A stretch of 45,709 nucleotides of DNA from Candidatus Heimdallarchaeota archaeon LC_3 (GTDB lineage: Archaea; Asgardarchaeota; Heimdallarchaeia; Hodarchaeales; LC-3). The stretch covers positions 1 to 45,709 of the forward strand of contig MDVS01000071.1 of assembly GCA_001940645.1 (NCBI GenBank), read 5' to 3'. A program made the position numbers and the translations under genes. This document shows, one piece after another, positions 33,877 to 43,832 of this stretch; position 1 is the first letter of the stretch; every line of letters begins with the position of its first letter. The notes below the pieces were generated by a model that was not told the origin of the DNA, did no database searches, and saw nothing but the letters and a program-made list of their open reading frames with translations.

Positions 33877-34236
33877 TCAACAGCCACCTGGGCCACAGCT
33901 GTTACATCCTCCTTCAGCACCTTCTTGTTGGGCTGCTGGAGCATCGATTTTAAATCGGGAACCTAATTCATGGTTGATAAAATCAACTGAAGCGCCTTCT
34001 AAATAAGTGTTGGACATAGGATCAACTGCGATATTAATTCCTGGAAATTCTATGATAACATCATCTTCTTTTTTTTGATCAGTAAGTGCCATGCCAAATT
34101 GGACACCACCACATCCACCACCAGCTACGTACAATCTAAGGTAGAGAGATTCAGGTGCAATGCCTTTTTTTTCAGCATTGGTTGTAATTAATTCTTGGAC
34201 TTTTTCTGTTGCTGTTTCAGTAAGCGTTATAGACAT
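33877..34236 (-). CDS. A-type iron-sulfur carrier (HesB/IscA/ErpA family) with unusual C-terminus
   Basis: 119 residues. The family core is clear: SITLTETATEKVQELI, LYLRLYVAGGGCGGVQFGMALTD with Cys42, and GINIAVDPMSNTYLEGASVDF. A-type carriers use Cys42 plus two C-terminal cysteines in a CGCG tail; here the tail is extended and reads CNSCGPGGC at 111-119 (Cys111, 114 and 119), so three candidates for the last two ligands exist. Role: transfer or assembly of Fe-S clusters. ATG 34236 is chosen over an upstream GTG (34245), because that GTG is part of GTGATTG, which fits as a ribosome binding site 9 nt before ATG. Upstream TATA-like box. Confidence 0.92.
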   Translation of the reverse strand: MSITLTETATEKVQELITTNAEKKGIAPESLYLRLYVAGGGCGGVQFGMALTDQKKEDDVIIEFPGINIAVDPMSNTYLEGASVDFINHELGSRFKIDAPAAQQEGAEGGCNSCGPGGC

Positions 34237-34245
34237 ATCAATCAC

Positions 34246-34570
34246 AAAAATAACATTAGTTTCTTATTGTTTTACTATTAAATTGGTTATTATAACTTTT
34301 ATTTATAGATAATTTAATCGTTCTTACTAACTAGATTTACCTACTTTTAGCATAAATACCTTTTGTTTTTGTCAAATTACTGAATTCCTCGAAACATGAT
34401 TATATTTAATACTAGATAAATTTGATCAAATTGGTAATATTTTAATATTTTGAACTCCTTTGATATAAATAGAACTATATTATAGACTTTGATTACACTA
34501 TACTATTCCTTAAATATGAGCAAACTACCTTCATTTATCATTAAATTATTCATCAATCTAGGTGCAAAAT
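34246..34570. other. Divergent intergenic region with a TATA-like box
   Basis: 325 bp between the minus-strand Fe-S carrier and the plus-strand membrane protein. The minus strand has CTATAAATAAAAG at 34297-34309, about 65 nt before the ATG at 34236, a good archaeal TATA candidate. No hairpin or small gene stood out in the rest. Confidence 0.45.
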
Positions 34571-35992
34571 ATGGTTTATGACTTTGTTCCCGATAAAAAT
34601 ACGGAAACTCACTATAAAAAGTATAAGTCGACGTTTAGTGCTAACTTTATATATTTGATGCTCAAAAATTACTTGATTATCTTTTTAGTTGCAATATTAA
34701 TATTTATTTCATCTAATGAATCTTGGATCAGCTTAGGATTTTTTTCTTATGACCAAATTGTCTTTTTAACCTTATTTTCGATATTATTATTTCCATTAGT
34801 TTATTTTATTTACAATTTAGGTAAGTTTCCAGATCAAAAAGCAACGTATTTTGTCCGTTTACTAATATTTCAAGTGTTCAGTTTAGCAACCGCTTTTAGT
34901 GTATTTTCTTTAGTTTCAACTGATATGATTTATTACAACTGGGGTAATATAATTATTGTTTGGTTAATTATTTTCGCATTAACGGTTACTATGGGAAATG
35001 TTTTGAAAATAAATTCAAATAATGTTATTACAATAACTTCCAAAACTCCAGATCATTCTCAGTCTAAAGACGGACAAAAAATTATCTTGAATAATGCTGT
35101 TGAATCATATCCTAAAGACGATTTAATTTCCAATCTTTTTAATAAGAAAGATTGGGTATACATTGGTGTTTATTTTTATTTAGTTTTAGGGCTTTCCTTA
35201 CTCTTACTCTTAAATATGTCTTATACTTCAGATGCTGACTATTTAATTGAAGGAAACCTTATTGGATTATTTTCATTAATATTTATCATATCATTGTTTG
35301 TTTCGGTTTTGAGTTCAATTTTCAAAACTTTATATGAAAAAAATACTAATACTTTACTGATTAGAGATTTAATCATTTACCGTTTAATAATTTATATTTC
35401 AATATCAATATTACTAGGAATCATATTATTATATGTATATTCCATGCTAACAGGTTATTATTATAGCGTTGGCGGTATCTTCGATTTTAGTTTATTTAGA
35501 TATTCTTTACAGTTGATTGCTGTTTGGAGTATACCATTATTGATTTTTTTAGTATATTTTTATAATAAATTAATTAAAAAACGAAGAATTGAAACCTATG
35601 ACGCTCTTATGGGATCATCCTTAGCAAAGAATCTTACAAGATATTATCTATTAACTCGTTTGTCCGAAATAAAAACGATTCTTAATAGCACCGACCCATT
35701 AGATTTTGATATGAAATTTAAAAAAACAATAGAAAATAATATTTCTCGACTAGTTGAATCATGCAATTCTAATGGAATCTCTATTAAATCTAAAACTGGA
35801 TTAAAAAAATATGTTTTACATATTGCAACACCATTAAGAGAAACTCTAAGAGAAGCTATTGGTCAAAATTTTACAGAAATATATCTCAGTGATGATATTC
35901 CTTCAGAAGAAAGAATTATTAATTATGACGAAGTATGGAGAAAAATAAACAAAGCATTTCTTCAATGGGAATCAGGATCATCAAAAGAATAG
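34571..35992 (+). CDS. Eight-helix membrane protein with cytosolic C-terminal domain
   Basis: 473 residues, not recognised. Eight hydrophobic helices are visible before about residue 345, with a large polar loop (residues about 160-195) between helices four and five. The C-terminal 125-130 residues are soluble, helical and charged (KKRRIETYDALMG, FKKTIENNISRLVESCN). Start ATG 34571 is preceded 6 nt by AGGTG at 34560-34564, so the GTG 34562 in frame is better read as the Shine-Dalgarno site. Single gene in gene-poor surroundings. A sensor or transporter role is possible; nothing decides it. Confidence 0.7.
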   Translation: MVYDFVPDKNTETHYKKYKSTFSANFIYLMLKNYLIIFLVAILIFISSNESWISLGFFSYDQIVFLTLFSILLFPLVYFIYNLGKFPDQKATYFVRLLIFQVFSLATAFSVFSLVSTDMIYYNWGNIIIVWLIIFALTVTMGNVLKINSNNVITITSKTPDHSQSKDGQKIILNNAVESYPKDDLISNLFNKKDWVYIGVYFYLVLGLSLLLLLNMSYTSDADYLIEGNLIGLFSLIFIISLFVSVLSSIFKTLYEKNTNTLLIRDLIIYRLIIYISISILLGIILLYVYSMLTGYYYSVGGIFDFSLFRYSLQLIAVWSIPLLIFLVYFYNKLIKKRRIETYDALMGSSLAKNLTRYYLLTRLSEIKTILNSTDPLDFDMKFKKTIENNISRLVESCNSNGISIKSKTGLKKYVLHIATPLRETLREAIGQNFTEIYLSDDIPSEERIINYDEVWRKINKAFLQWESGSSKE

Positions 35993-36309
35993 GATTTTAC
36001 AAAGAAATTCTTAAAAAATTGCTGGAAAAGTCATTTAACTTCCTCAATTTTCATTTAATCGATAAATGTCGGTGAATAATACCCTAGTATTTCCAATGGA
36101 AATTGCTGGAAATCCATTTATTAAATGTGTTTCAAAAAATACATGAATTATCATCTTTTTTTAACCAAAAGTTGGAAAAATTATTATTGATAAAATTCTG
36201 TCTTTAGATATTTTTAGAAAATGAATAAAAAACAATAAATCTAATTAATTTTAATTAATCAATCTTATTCAACTTATAATCGATAATAAATATTTGGATT
36301 GTTGACTAA
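35993..36309. repeat. Gene-free stretch with a 13-bp direct repeat and inverted repeat
   Basis: 317 bp. AAATTGCTGGAAA occurs at 36016-36028 and 36100-36112, 84 bp apart, in the same orientation, each followed by a similar TC-CATTTA or TCATTTA. The second copy is flanked by AATGGA (36095-36100) and TCCATT (36113-36118), exact inverted copies. This could be an operator pair for the sugar dehydrogenase gene or a small repeat. Confidence 0.45.
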
Positions 36310-37515
36310 ATGATTAAGAAATTGCATATAATTTCAGTAACGGTAATTTTTGTTCTAATTATTTCCTCTTATTATTTTTTAATATATAATACAAAGGATT
36401 CAGTTATTATTCAGTCAGAGGATTACAAATTAAGACAAATATTCACTGATCTCCAATTTTCTTCAATTGTTAGTATTCAATCTGTTGATACTTATCCTAA
36501 TAATTTATTTGTGGTTGAACAACAAGGAAAAATCCAATTAGTTGAAAATATAAACACTACTAATCCAACCAAGACTGAATTTTTAGATATTACACAGAAT
36601 GTGATTTCTGGGGGAGAAAAGGGATTATTGGGATTAGCTTTTGATCCAAATTTTAACTTAAATGGCTTTTTTTATGTTGATTATACTATAGAGTCACCGC
36701 TTCAAACAAGAATTTCGAGATTTTCGATAGAAACAATTAATCCATGGTTAGTAGATATAACATCAGAGCACGTAATATTACAAGTATCCCAGCCTTACAG
36801 TAACCACAATGCAGGAGATATTGCATTTGGATTGGATGGGTTTCTTTATATAACTCTTGGAGATGGTGGTTCGGGAGGAGACCCTAATGGAAATGGTCAA
36901 AATAAATCTACGTTACTTGGCTCTATTTTACGGATTGATGTCAGTCAAAGTAACATCACTCATCCTTATGCGATTCCCGATGATAATCCATTCTTTGGAA
37001 ATAGTGAAGGTTATAAAGAAGAAATATTTGCTTATGGTTTACGTAATCCATGGAGAATAAGTTTTGATTCAGTAACAGGGGATTTATGGACAGGTGATGT
37101 GGGTCAAGGAGCTTATGAAGAGGTTGATATAGTGGAAAAAGGGAAAAATTATGGATGGAATATAATGGAAGGAGAAAATTGTTATAATTCTAACTCATGC
37201 AATAATATTGGACTTGAATCTCCTATCTGGGCATATGATAGAACCAATGGAACTACTGTAACTGGTGGATATGTTTATCGGGGAAGTAATTTGCCAAACT
37301 TGTATGGAAAATATATTTTCGCTGATTACGGATCAGGAAAAATATGGTCATTGACAAAAACAGGTGAGAATAATATATCAGTAAAAGAATTATTTAAAAC
37401 AACGTTAAATATTGCTACATTTGGAACAGATTCAAATGAGGAGTTATACTTAGCCGATTATAGCGGTGAAATATACATGATAGAAAGAGTAATCCAAAAA
37501 ACCTCAACAGTTTAA
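36310..37515 (+). CDS. PQQ-type sugar dehydrogenase (sorbosone/aldose dehydrogenase family), membrane-anchored
   Basis: 401 residues. N-terminal basic residues and one hydrophobic segment (about 6-25) form a signal anchor, so the rest is probably outside the cell. The six-bladed propeller motifs are clear: GGEKGLLGLAFDPNF at 101-115, SNHNAGDIAFG with His166, the conserved base of this family, LYITLGDGGSGGDPNGNGQN near 179-198, AYGLRNPWRISFD near 241-253 and DVGQGAYEEVD near 263-273. Two cysteines (291 and 297) can form a disulfide. It oxidises sugars to lactones and passes electrons to acceptors. The cofactor PQQ would have to be made or taken up; no PQQ genes are in view. Single gene. Confidence 0.9.
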   Translation: MIKKLHIISVTVIFVLIISSYYFLIYNTKDSVIIQSEDYKLRQIFTDLQFSSIVSIQSVDTYPNNLFVVEQQGKIQLVENINTTNPTKTEFLDITQNVISGGEKGLLGLAFDPNFNLNGFFYVDYTIESPLQTRISRFSIETINPWLVDITSEHVILQVSQPYSNHNAGDIAFGLDGFLYITLGDGGSGGDPNGNGQNKSTLLGSILRIDVSQSNITHPYAIPDDNPFFGNSEGYKEEIFAYGLRNPWRISFDSVTGDLWTGDVGQGAYEEVDIVEKGKNYGWNIMEGENCYNSNSCNNIGLESPIWAYDRTNGTTVTGGYVYRGSNLPNLYGKYIFADYGSGKIWSLTKTGENNISVKELFKTTLNIATFGTDSNEELYLADYSGEIYMIERVIQKTSTV

Positions 37516-37725
37516 GCTGATTTATCTTTACAAAAGAATACTTCAAGAGAAAAAAGAGAATATCGTTGTAAATTGGCAATAAAGTTACCTTTACTAACAG
37601 ATTCAATATTAGTGCTTTATTCCTAATAATTGTCTTTTAAATTACTGGTGTATATTTTAGATAAAAGAGAAAAAAATTAGAAATAAATCAGAAACAAAGA
37701 GATTTTATTAACCATTCATAATTAG

Positions 37726-40700
37726 GTGCTGAAAATTTCGACATCTCCTATTCAACTATTTCATCCTGTTTTAAAAGAATGGTTTCTGTCAAAATATCCA
37801 AATGGTCCAACAGACACTCAAAGTCGAGCTTGGAATAATATATCCAAAAGAAAACATTCTTTGATCGTTGCTCCAACAGGTTCTGGAAAAACTTTTGCTG
37901 CTTTTTTGGCAATTATTAATGAATTGTTACTTGTCGAACAAAAATCCCCTCTTATTTATTGTTTATATATATCTCCACTAAAAGCTTTAGGGAATGACAT
38001 CCAAAAAAACCTTCTGATACCATTAGAAGAGATGAAAGTGATTGCAGAAAATAATGGTTTAATTTTACCCGAGATTAATGTAAAAATAAGAACTGGTGAT
38101 ACTCTTCCAAAAGATAGGGAAAGAATGAGAAGAAAACCTCCTCATATATTAATTACAACTCCAGAATCTGCTTTCTTACTTCTAACTTCTTTAAGACAAA
38201 GAAAGAATTTACTAAATCTTAAATATGTTATTATTGATGAGATTCATGCTCTCGCAGGTAGTAAAAGAGGAACTCATTTAACAATAACGATAGAAAGACT
38301 TGAACAATTAATATATCATAAATTAGGAAGATCATTTACTCGAATAGCATTATCGGCAACGGTAAATCCTGTTGAATTAATTCAGAAATATTTGGGTGGA
38401 ATTTCCCCTCAAACAAATGAATTTCGTCCAGTTTCATTAATAAGAGAAACTCTCAAGAAAAAAATCCATATTGAGGTCCCATTATTATTTACTAAACCTA
38501 TGGGTATTTCTAAAAATGAAATTTGGGAAAAAATTATTTTAGAATTAATTGAAATTATTACTCTATATAAGCCAACTTTGATTTTTACAAATAGTCGAAA
38601 ATTAACAGAAAAAATAGTATTTGAACTTAATGAAAGACTGAAATCTGACTCATTAGTTGTTTTGGGACATCACGGATCATTGAGTAAGGAAAAAAGATTA
38701 AATACAGAAAATAGACTAAAAAATGGAGAAATCGATGCTGTAATAGCTACAAATACTCTTGAATTAGGTATTGATATAGGAAATATCGAACGTGTTGTTC
38801 AATTAGAATCTCCAAAGTCATTTTCTGCTAGTATGCAACGAATTGGAAGATCCGGACACACACTATCTGGAGTTTCAAGAGGGATATTTTTATCAACGTC
38901 TGTTGAAGAATTCTTAGAAAACCTAGTAATTTCAAAGGACATTTCAAAAAATAATGTAGAAAAAATCATTATTCCCGAAAATAATTATGACATTATTATT
39001 CAGCATCTAATATCTTACGCCTTTGAAGAAGGTACAATCTCAAATTTTCATTCTATAATTAAAACAGCTTATCCTTTTAGAACTATAATTGTTAATGAAG
39101 TAATAAAAATTGCAGAATTACTTTCAAGGAGAAATATTGGTAATTCAACGGAAAATGCTTTCAGATGGAGACCTAGAATATTCTATGATCCTAATTCCGG
39201 CCGTGTATCAGATGGTTCAAGTGTAATTTGGCAAAATTCAGGTACTATTCCAGAAATAGGCCAGTATGAAGTAATTCTTATTGAGAGAAATAATGAATCA
39301 TATAAGATAGGAAATTTAGATGAAGAATTCGTATTTTATTTAAAATATGAAGATATTATTCATTTAGGAGGAGGAATTACATCATATGAAGTAATTTCTA
39401 TTGATAATGGCAAGGTTTATGTAAAAACATCTGAAAATAGAATTCCTACTTTACCTTATTGGAAGGGACCAAAATTATCACGATCATACGAAGTTGGGAG
39501 AGCAATTGGAGAATTTAAAGACAAAATTAACAATCAAATTAATAAAAATAATTTACACAAATTTCTAACTGAAGATTATAATTTATTTGAAAAGGAATCT
39601 AAATTTCTGGAAAAATTATTTATTGAACAATTTAATAAGTATCAATTTATATCTGGTTATAGAAAAATCTTGGTAGAATCATTTATTGATGATGAAAATA
39701 AATTTAACTTTATTGTAAATTCTCCATTTGGTTATAGTACAAATAATACTTGGCTTTGGACATTAATTAGAACAATTGAAGAAATTAATAAAGAATTCAT
39801 TAGTGATTATTCAATTAATGGAATAGTTAATGATGATATGATTAATGTTCAAATCAAACGCATTATTGATGATAATGAGGTTGATAAAACTCTATTTGAT
39901 CCTAAAAAGATCATTTATTCAATTGATAAAGAAAAAATAAAACCAATTTTAAGTTCATATTTAAGAAACACAAAATTTTTCGGAACTCTTTTTAGAATAA
40001 ATTGTGTCAGAAGTCTATTAATACTTAAACAACTTGGAAATAGAAAGATTCCAATAAAACTTCAAAGATATGTTTCAGATAAGATGCTTCAAGAATTAAA
40101 TGATCCTGAATCATTTTTAGTTTATCAAGAAACTATTAATGAATTATTAAATTCAAAAGAGAACTTAAATATTCAACAATTAAAAAAAATATATCAATTA
40201 CTTGAAAGTAAAGATATCGAACTAATTTTTGTTGATTCTAAGAATCCTAGTATGAATATCCTTTCTCTATATACGCAAGGGATTCCTGTAGAGGTTCCTT
40301 CCAATTCTTCTGAATTCAAATCAAAAATGTTGCAAATACCTCAATACTTGATTGAGGCCATTCAAGATAGAGAAAATGAATCAGCACTCTTTGATAAATC
40401 AGTAATTACTGAATTAGAACAGAATTGGCAATCTTTATCTCAACATAATCAAATCAATTCTGAGAAAGATCTTCAAGATATGTTTTTAAAATATTATGAC
40501 TTATATTGGTCAAATGAGATAGAAATTAGCTTGGAATCAAGAATAGCAGAAAATTTTTTACCTAAGGCTAAAGAAATTATAAAAGAATGGTTAGAAAATT
40601 ATATTATTTTGGAAATTTGTATACCTCATTCTAATAATACTTCTTTAATAAAAAGGTATATCCCTATTGAGAGTTATAGTGATTTCAAAGATTCTTATGA

Positions 40701-42429
40701 TCAAGAAATTCTTGTTGATAATCGAATTCTTTCTAAAATTGCTAAAAAATACTCTTTCAGCCTAGGTGATCGCTTCCAAGCACAAAAAAATATTATTCTT
40801 AAGCATATGCATTATTTAGGACCAATAACTATTCAAGAAATCACTGCCAGGTATCATTTTTCAGTAGAAAGGGTAACGATAATTCTTGAAGATCTTTTAG
40901 CCTTAAAAATAGTAGTTAAAGGTTATTTTGTTGAGAATAAACCATATCCCCAATATATTAGTATAAATAACTTCCAAATAATAAAGAAAAAAGCGATATC
41001 TTACTATGATAATGACATAGAACCAGTATCTCCCGCTATTACAGCACAATTTTTTCTTAATAGATTTTTTCCTTTTGATAAGACTAGACTTAATCACTCA
41101 CAGGATATCATAGAGAAAAAGATACAAAATATTTTATTTGAATCAAATCATCCGGTATTCTTAGAAAATTATTATTTATCTCCTCAAATAATTGGTTACA
41201 AAACAGATTTGTTAAACGATTTGTTAAAAAAAGGAGTAATTAGAGTTGGCCGGATACAACCAATATCATCATTTCAAGAGACTGGAAAATTTAATTTATT
41301 TTTAAAAAGAGAGGAAAGAAATTTTTGCAGATTTATATCGCTACAAGATTTATTATCAAAATACAATATACGAGACAGTAGTAAAATTAATACCATATAT
41401 TATTTAATAAAACAAGAAAAAAGACTAAGAACTGATCAAATTATCGTTTCAACGAGATTTTCAAAAGAAGATGTTGCTAAAGCTATTTTACTTTTATTCT
41501 CTTTTGGATTCATTTCTTTAAGTAATTTTATTGGACTAAGAGAGAGTAAGATTCTTACAGCTTTTCCATTTGAAGAACTGCTCAGGCAGTCAGAATCATT
41601 AGGAAGAAATAAAACTTTTACAAATTACTTAATGAAAATAAATTTTGATTTAGATATTGGATATTGGGAGCTTATTGACTCTCAATTATGTAATGAATCA
41701 AATATTAATGCTCCAACAAGTAATAAATGGATTATTGAACGATTAATTGATCTTTTTGGGATCCTTACAATTGATCAAATTAATAACTTGATTAAAAAAA
41801 ATTGGTTTTCAAAACAAGACTTTACAAAAGCTATTCGAATTTTAGAATTAGAGAAAAAACTTATTAAGGGAAGATTTGTAAAGTTTTGTAGAGGTGTTCA
41901 GTATACTACACACCAAACACTTGAAGAACTTAGGACAACTGAATTAAATAATAATTTTTATTTTATCAATTCAGACTCATTATTTAACTTGTGGAACTCT
42001 GTCTGGAAAATACGAGATGATTTAGGAAATATTCTAACATTAAATTCTTCTTATTTCAATCTGCTCTGTGTAAATAAAGGAAAAATCTTCTCTCAATTAA
42101 AATTTACTAAGTCTTTGAAAGAATGTGAAATTAATATTTTAAGAAATGTTGATTTTCAAACAATTAAGCATTTTTTCAAGAGCTTTTTACTATTTCTAAA
42201 AGAAAATTCTCACAGTAAGCATCAAAAAGAAATAAGAATTGTTGAATGGAATAAAAAACCTATTTTAATACATCCCATACACAGATATTTGGAATTTATA
42301 GGTTTATATTTAAAAAACAATTATTTACTAATTTCATTGAAAGAATTAAGTACTTTAGAATCTTTTGATGAAATTAATATTCCAGACAAAATTAACGAAT
42401 TATTATCAAACTCAAGTTCTATGGATTAG
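37726..42429 (+). CDS. lhr: Lhr-family SF2 helicase, long form
   Basis: 1567-residue DNA/RNA helicase. Walker A PTGSGKT at 50-56, motif Ib TPESAFLLLTS near 145-155, DEIH at 171-174, SAT at 210-212, and motif VI QRIGRSGH near 371-378 define the Lhr type. After residue ~420 come the winged-helix, Lhr-specific and beta-rich domains of the core; the remaining ~650 residues are a long C-terminal extension with several wHTH-like parts (for example LGPITIQEITARYHFSVERV). Archaeal Lhr proteins are usually about 850-950 residues, while this length matches long bacterial-type Lhr. Role: DNA repair or RNA metabolism. The frame begins GTG 37726, itself within an AGGTG ribosome-site-like string, so the true start may be a few codons later. 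Confidence 0.92.
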   Translation: MLKISTSPIQLFHPVLKEWFLSKYPNGPTDTQSRAWNNISKRKHSLIVAPTGSGKTFAAFLAIINELLLVEQKSPLIYCLYISPLKALGNDIQKNLLIPLEEMKVIAENNGLILPEINVKIRTGDTLPKDRERMRRKPPHILITTPESAFLLLTSLRQRKNLLNLKYVIIDEIHALAGSKRGTHLTITIERLEQLIYHKLGRSFTRIALSATVNPVELIQKYLGGISPQTNEFRPVSLIRETLKKKIHIEVPLLFTKPMGISKNEIWEKIILELIEIITLYKPTLIFTNSRKLTEKIVFELNERLKSDSLVVLGHHGSLSKEKRLNTENRLKNGEIDAVIATNTLELGIDIGNIERVVQLESPKSFSASMQRIGRSGHTLSGVSRGIFLSTSVEEFLENLVISKDISKNNVEKIIIPENNYDIIIQHLISYAFEEGTISNFHSIIKTAYPFRTIIVNEVIKIAELLSRRNIGNSTENAFRWRPRIFYDPNSGRVSDGSSVIWQNSGTIPEIGQYEVILIERNNESYKIGNLDEEFVFYLKYEDIIHLGGGITSYEVISIDNGKVYVKTSENRIPTLPYWKGPKLSRSYEVGRAIGEFKDKINNQINKNNLHKFLTEDYNLFEKESKFLEKLFIEQFNKYQFISGYRKILVESFIDDENKFNFIVNSPFGYSTNNTWLWTLIRTIEEINKEFISDYSINGIVNDDMINVQIKRIIDDNEVDKTLFDPKKIIYSIDKEKIKPILSSYLRNTKFFGTLFRINCVRSLLILKQLGNRKIPIKLQRYVSDKMLQELNDPESFLVYQETINELLNSKENLNIQQLKKIYQLLESKDIELIFVDSKNPSMNILSLYTQGIPVEVPSNSSEFKSKMLQIPQYLIEAIQDRENESALFDKSVITELEQNWQSLSQHNQINSEKDLQDMFLKYYDLYWSNEIEISLESRIAENFLPKAKEIIKEWLENYIILEICIPHSNNTSLIKRYIPIESYSDFKDSYDQEILVDNRILSKIAKKYSFSLGDRFQAQKNIILKHMHYLGPITIQEITARYHFSVERVTIILEDLLALKIVVKGYFVENKPYPQYISINNFQIIKKKAISYYDNDIEPVSPAITAQFFLNRFFPFDKTRLNHSQDIIEKKIQNILFESNHPVFLENYYLSPQIIGYKTDLLNDLLKKGVIRVGRIQPISSFQETGKFNLFLKREERNFCRFISLQDLLSKYNIRDSSKINTIYYLIKQEKRLRTDQIIVSTRFSKEDVAKAILLLFSFGFISLSNFIGLRESKILTAFPFEELLRQSESLGRNKTFTNYLMKINFDLDIGYWELIDSQLCNESNINAPTSNKWIIERLIDLFGILTIDQINNLIKKNWFSKQDFTKAIRILELEKKLIKGRFVKFCRGVQYTTHQTLEELRTTELNNNFYFINSDSLFNLWNSVWKIRDDLGNILTLNSSYFNLLCVNKGKIFSQLKFTKSLKECEINILRNVDFQTIKHFFKSFLLFLKENSHSKHQKEIRIVEWNKKPILIHPIHRYLEFIGLYLKNNYLLISLKELSTLESFDEINIPDKINELLSNSSSMD

Positions 42430-42483
42430 AATTCATGAAAAGAATTCATAAAATAAAAGTAAAAAGATTAATCCAGAAAAAAT

Positions 42484-43530
42484 ATGCAAAAAACTAATTT
42501 ATTTACTCCAGAATCTCCTTTAAATATTCTTTTTTATTGGAAAGTAAACAAAGAACTCCGTAATTACCTAGAAAACCCATTCAAAGATATAAATAATATT
42601 AATCTGATCTTTCTTGAAGAAATTGAGGGTGAAGCATTATCACAGGCTTTGAAAATTAGCCAAATCATTATAGGTTGGCGTCCGAAAAAAGAACATTTAG
42701 ACAAGGCAATAAATCTTAAAATTTATATGAATCCTGGTGCAGGAATTACTCATTTAATTGAAATGTTTAGAGAATTAAATGAAAAAAGAAAAATTATTTT
42801 GATTAATGGTCACGGAAATGCTTATTTTACCGCTCAACATGCTGTAGCACTATTACTTTCTGTATTGAATAAGGTTATTCTTCATCACGATCTTATGTTT
42901 AAAGGAGTTTGGAGAACGGGTGATGAAGAAGGAAAATCAATTCCTTTACGAAATAAAACAATTGGATTACTTGGATATGGTCATGTAAATCAATTAGTAC
43001 ACAAATTTTTGTCTGGATTTGATTTGCAATTCAATATTTTGAGAAATAATTGGGAAAAAGGAGAAAGTAGTGAATTACTTTCTAAAGTTAATAAATATTC
43101 AACCAACCAAATTGATTCTTTTTTAAGATCTATTAACATTCTTATTGTTGCTCTTCCTTTAACTAGTGAAACTAAAAATTTAATAGACCTCAAAAAACTT
43201 CAATTATTACAACCGAATTCAATTCTAATTAATGTTTCAAGAGGATTAATAATTAATGAAAAAGATTTGTACACTGCACTCAAAAAAGGAATAATTTTAG
43301 GTGCCGGAATAGACGTATGGTATGATTATAATCCTGAAGAGAAAAAAGGAAAAAAATATCCATTTAAGGAAAGTTTTCATCTATTAGATAATATCATACT
43401 TTCTCCTCATAGAGCAGCCTCACCCATGGATGATTTGAATAGATGGGATGAAGTTATTAAAAACTTATTTGTCATTTTAACTAATAAGGGTTCTTTAACA
43501 AATATTGTTGATTTAGAAAATGAATATTGA
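42484..43530 (+). CDS. D-isomer-specific 2-hydroxyacid dehydrogenase family protein
   Basis: 348 residues, soluble. The NAD-binding fold starts GLLGYGHVNQ at 161-170: two glycines of GxGxxG are present, the third is Asn169. The catalytic set is Arg253 in NVSRG, a Glu near 285 in YNPEE and His309 in SPHRAA, as in D-lactate, glycerate and phosphoglycerate dehydrogenases. The N-terminal substrate lobe has GWRPKKEHLDKA and NPGAGITHL near 64-90. The substrate is unknown. Follows lhr by 54 nt on the same strand and may be cotranscribed. Confidence 0.88.
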   Translation: MQKTNLFTPESPLNILFYWKVNKELRNYLENPFKDINNINLIFLEEIEGEALSQALKISQIIIGWRPKKEHLDKAINLKIYMNPGAGITHLIEMFRELNEKRKIILINGHGNAYFTAQHAVALLLSVLNKVILHHDLMFKGVWRTGDEEGKSIPLRNKTIGLLGYGHVNQLVHKFLSGFDLQFNILRNNWEKGESSELLSKVNKYSTNQIDSFLRSINILIVALPLTSETKNLIDLKKLQLLQPNSILINVSRGLIINEKDLYTALKKGIILGAGIDVWYDYNPEEKKGKKYPFKESFHLLDNIILSPHRAASPMDDLNRWDEVIKNLFVILTNKGSLTNIVDLENEY

Positions 43531-43832
43531 TGAAAAGATAAAAAGTTTTCATTCTTACCGACTCATGCTGAAATGTTTTCCGTACAAAAGGTTCACAATC
43601 AAAATATTTATTTTTGATTTTAGAACCCTCTTGATAAATAGCCTAAATAAGAAATTTAAGAAAAAACTTCCTAACCAGTTATTAAACCGAAACCTGCAAA
43701 AAAAACTTTTTTATTAAAGAATTTTTCAAAAAACAGCGCTGAATATTTTACGACTTTAATAGAATCGAATTTTTCTAAAATCCTTGAGAATAAGTCAATT
43801 AAATTCATTGAACAAAACAATAGGGAAAATTT
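43531..43832. other. Gene-free stretch with a long hairpin
   Basis: 302 bp. A long hairpin at 43590-43627: GGTTC + 2 nt + AATCAAAA, a 7-nt loop, TTTTGATT + 3 nt + GAACC, i.e. 5 + 8 bp with one small internal loop. It begins 60 nt after the dehydrogenase stop and could be a terminator or a processing site. A 65-codon open frame across it is probably not a gene. Confidence 0.45.

Noticed and set aside
43520..43717. 65-codon open frame after the 2-hydroxyacid dehydrogenase
   Set aside because: Overlaps the end of the dehydrogenase gene, is Lys/Phe/Leu-rich, has no ribosome site and contains the long hairpin. Probably chance.
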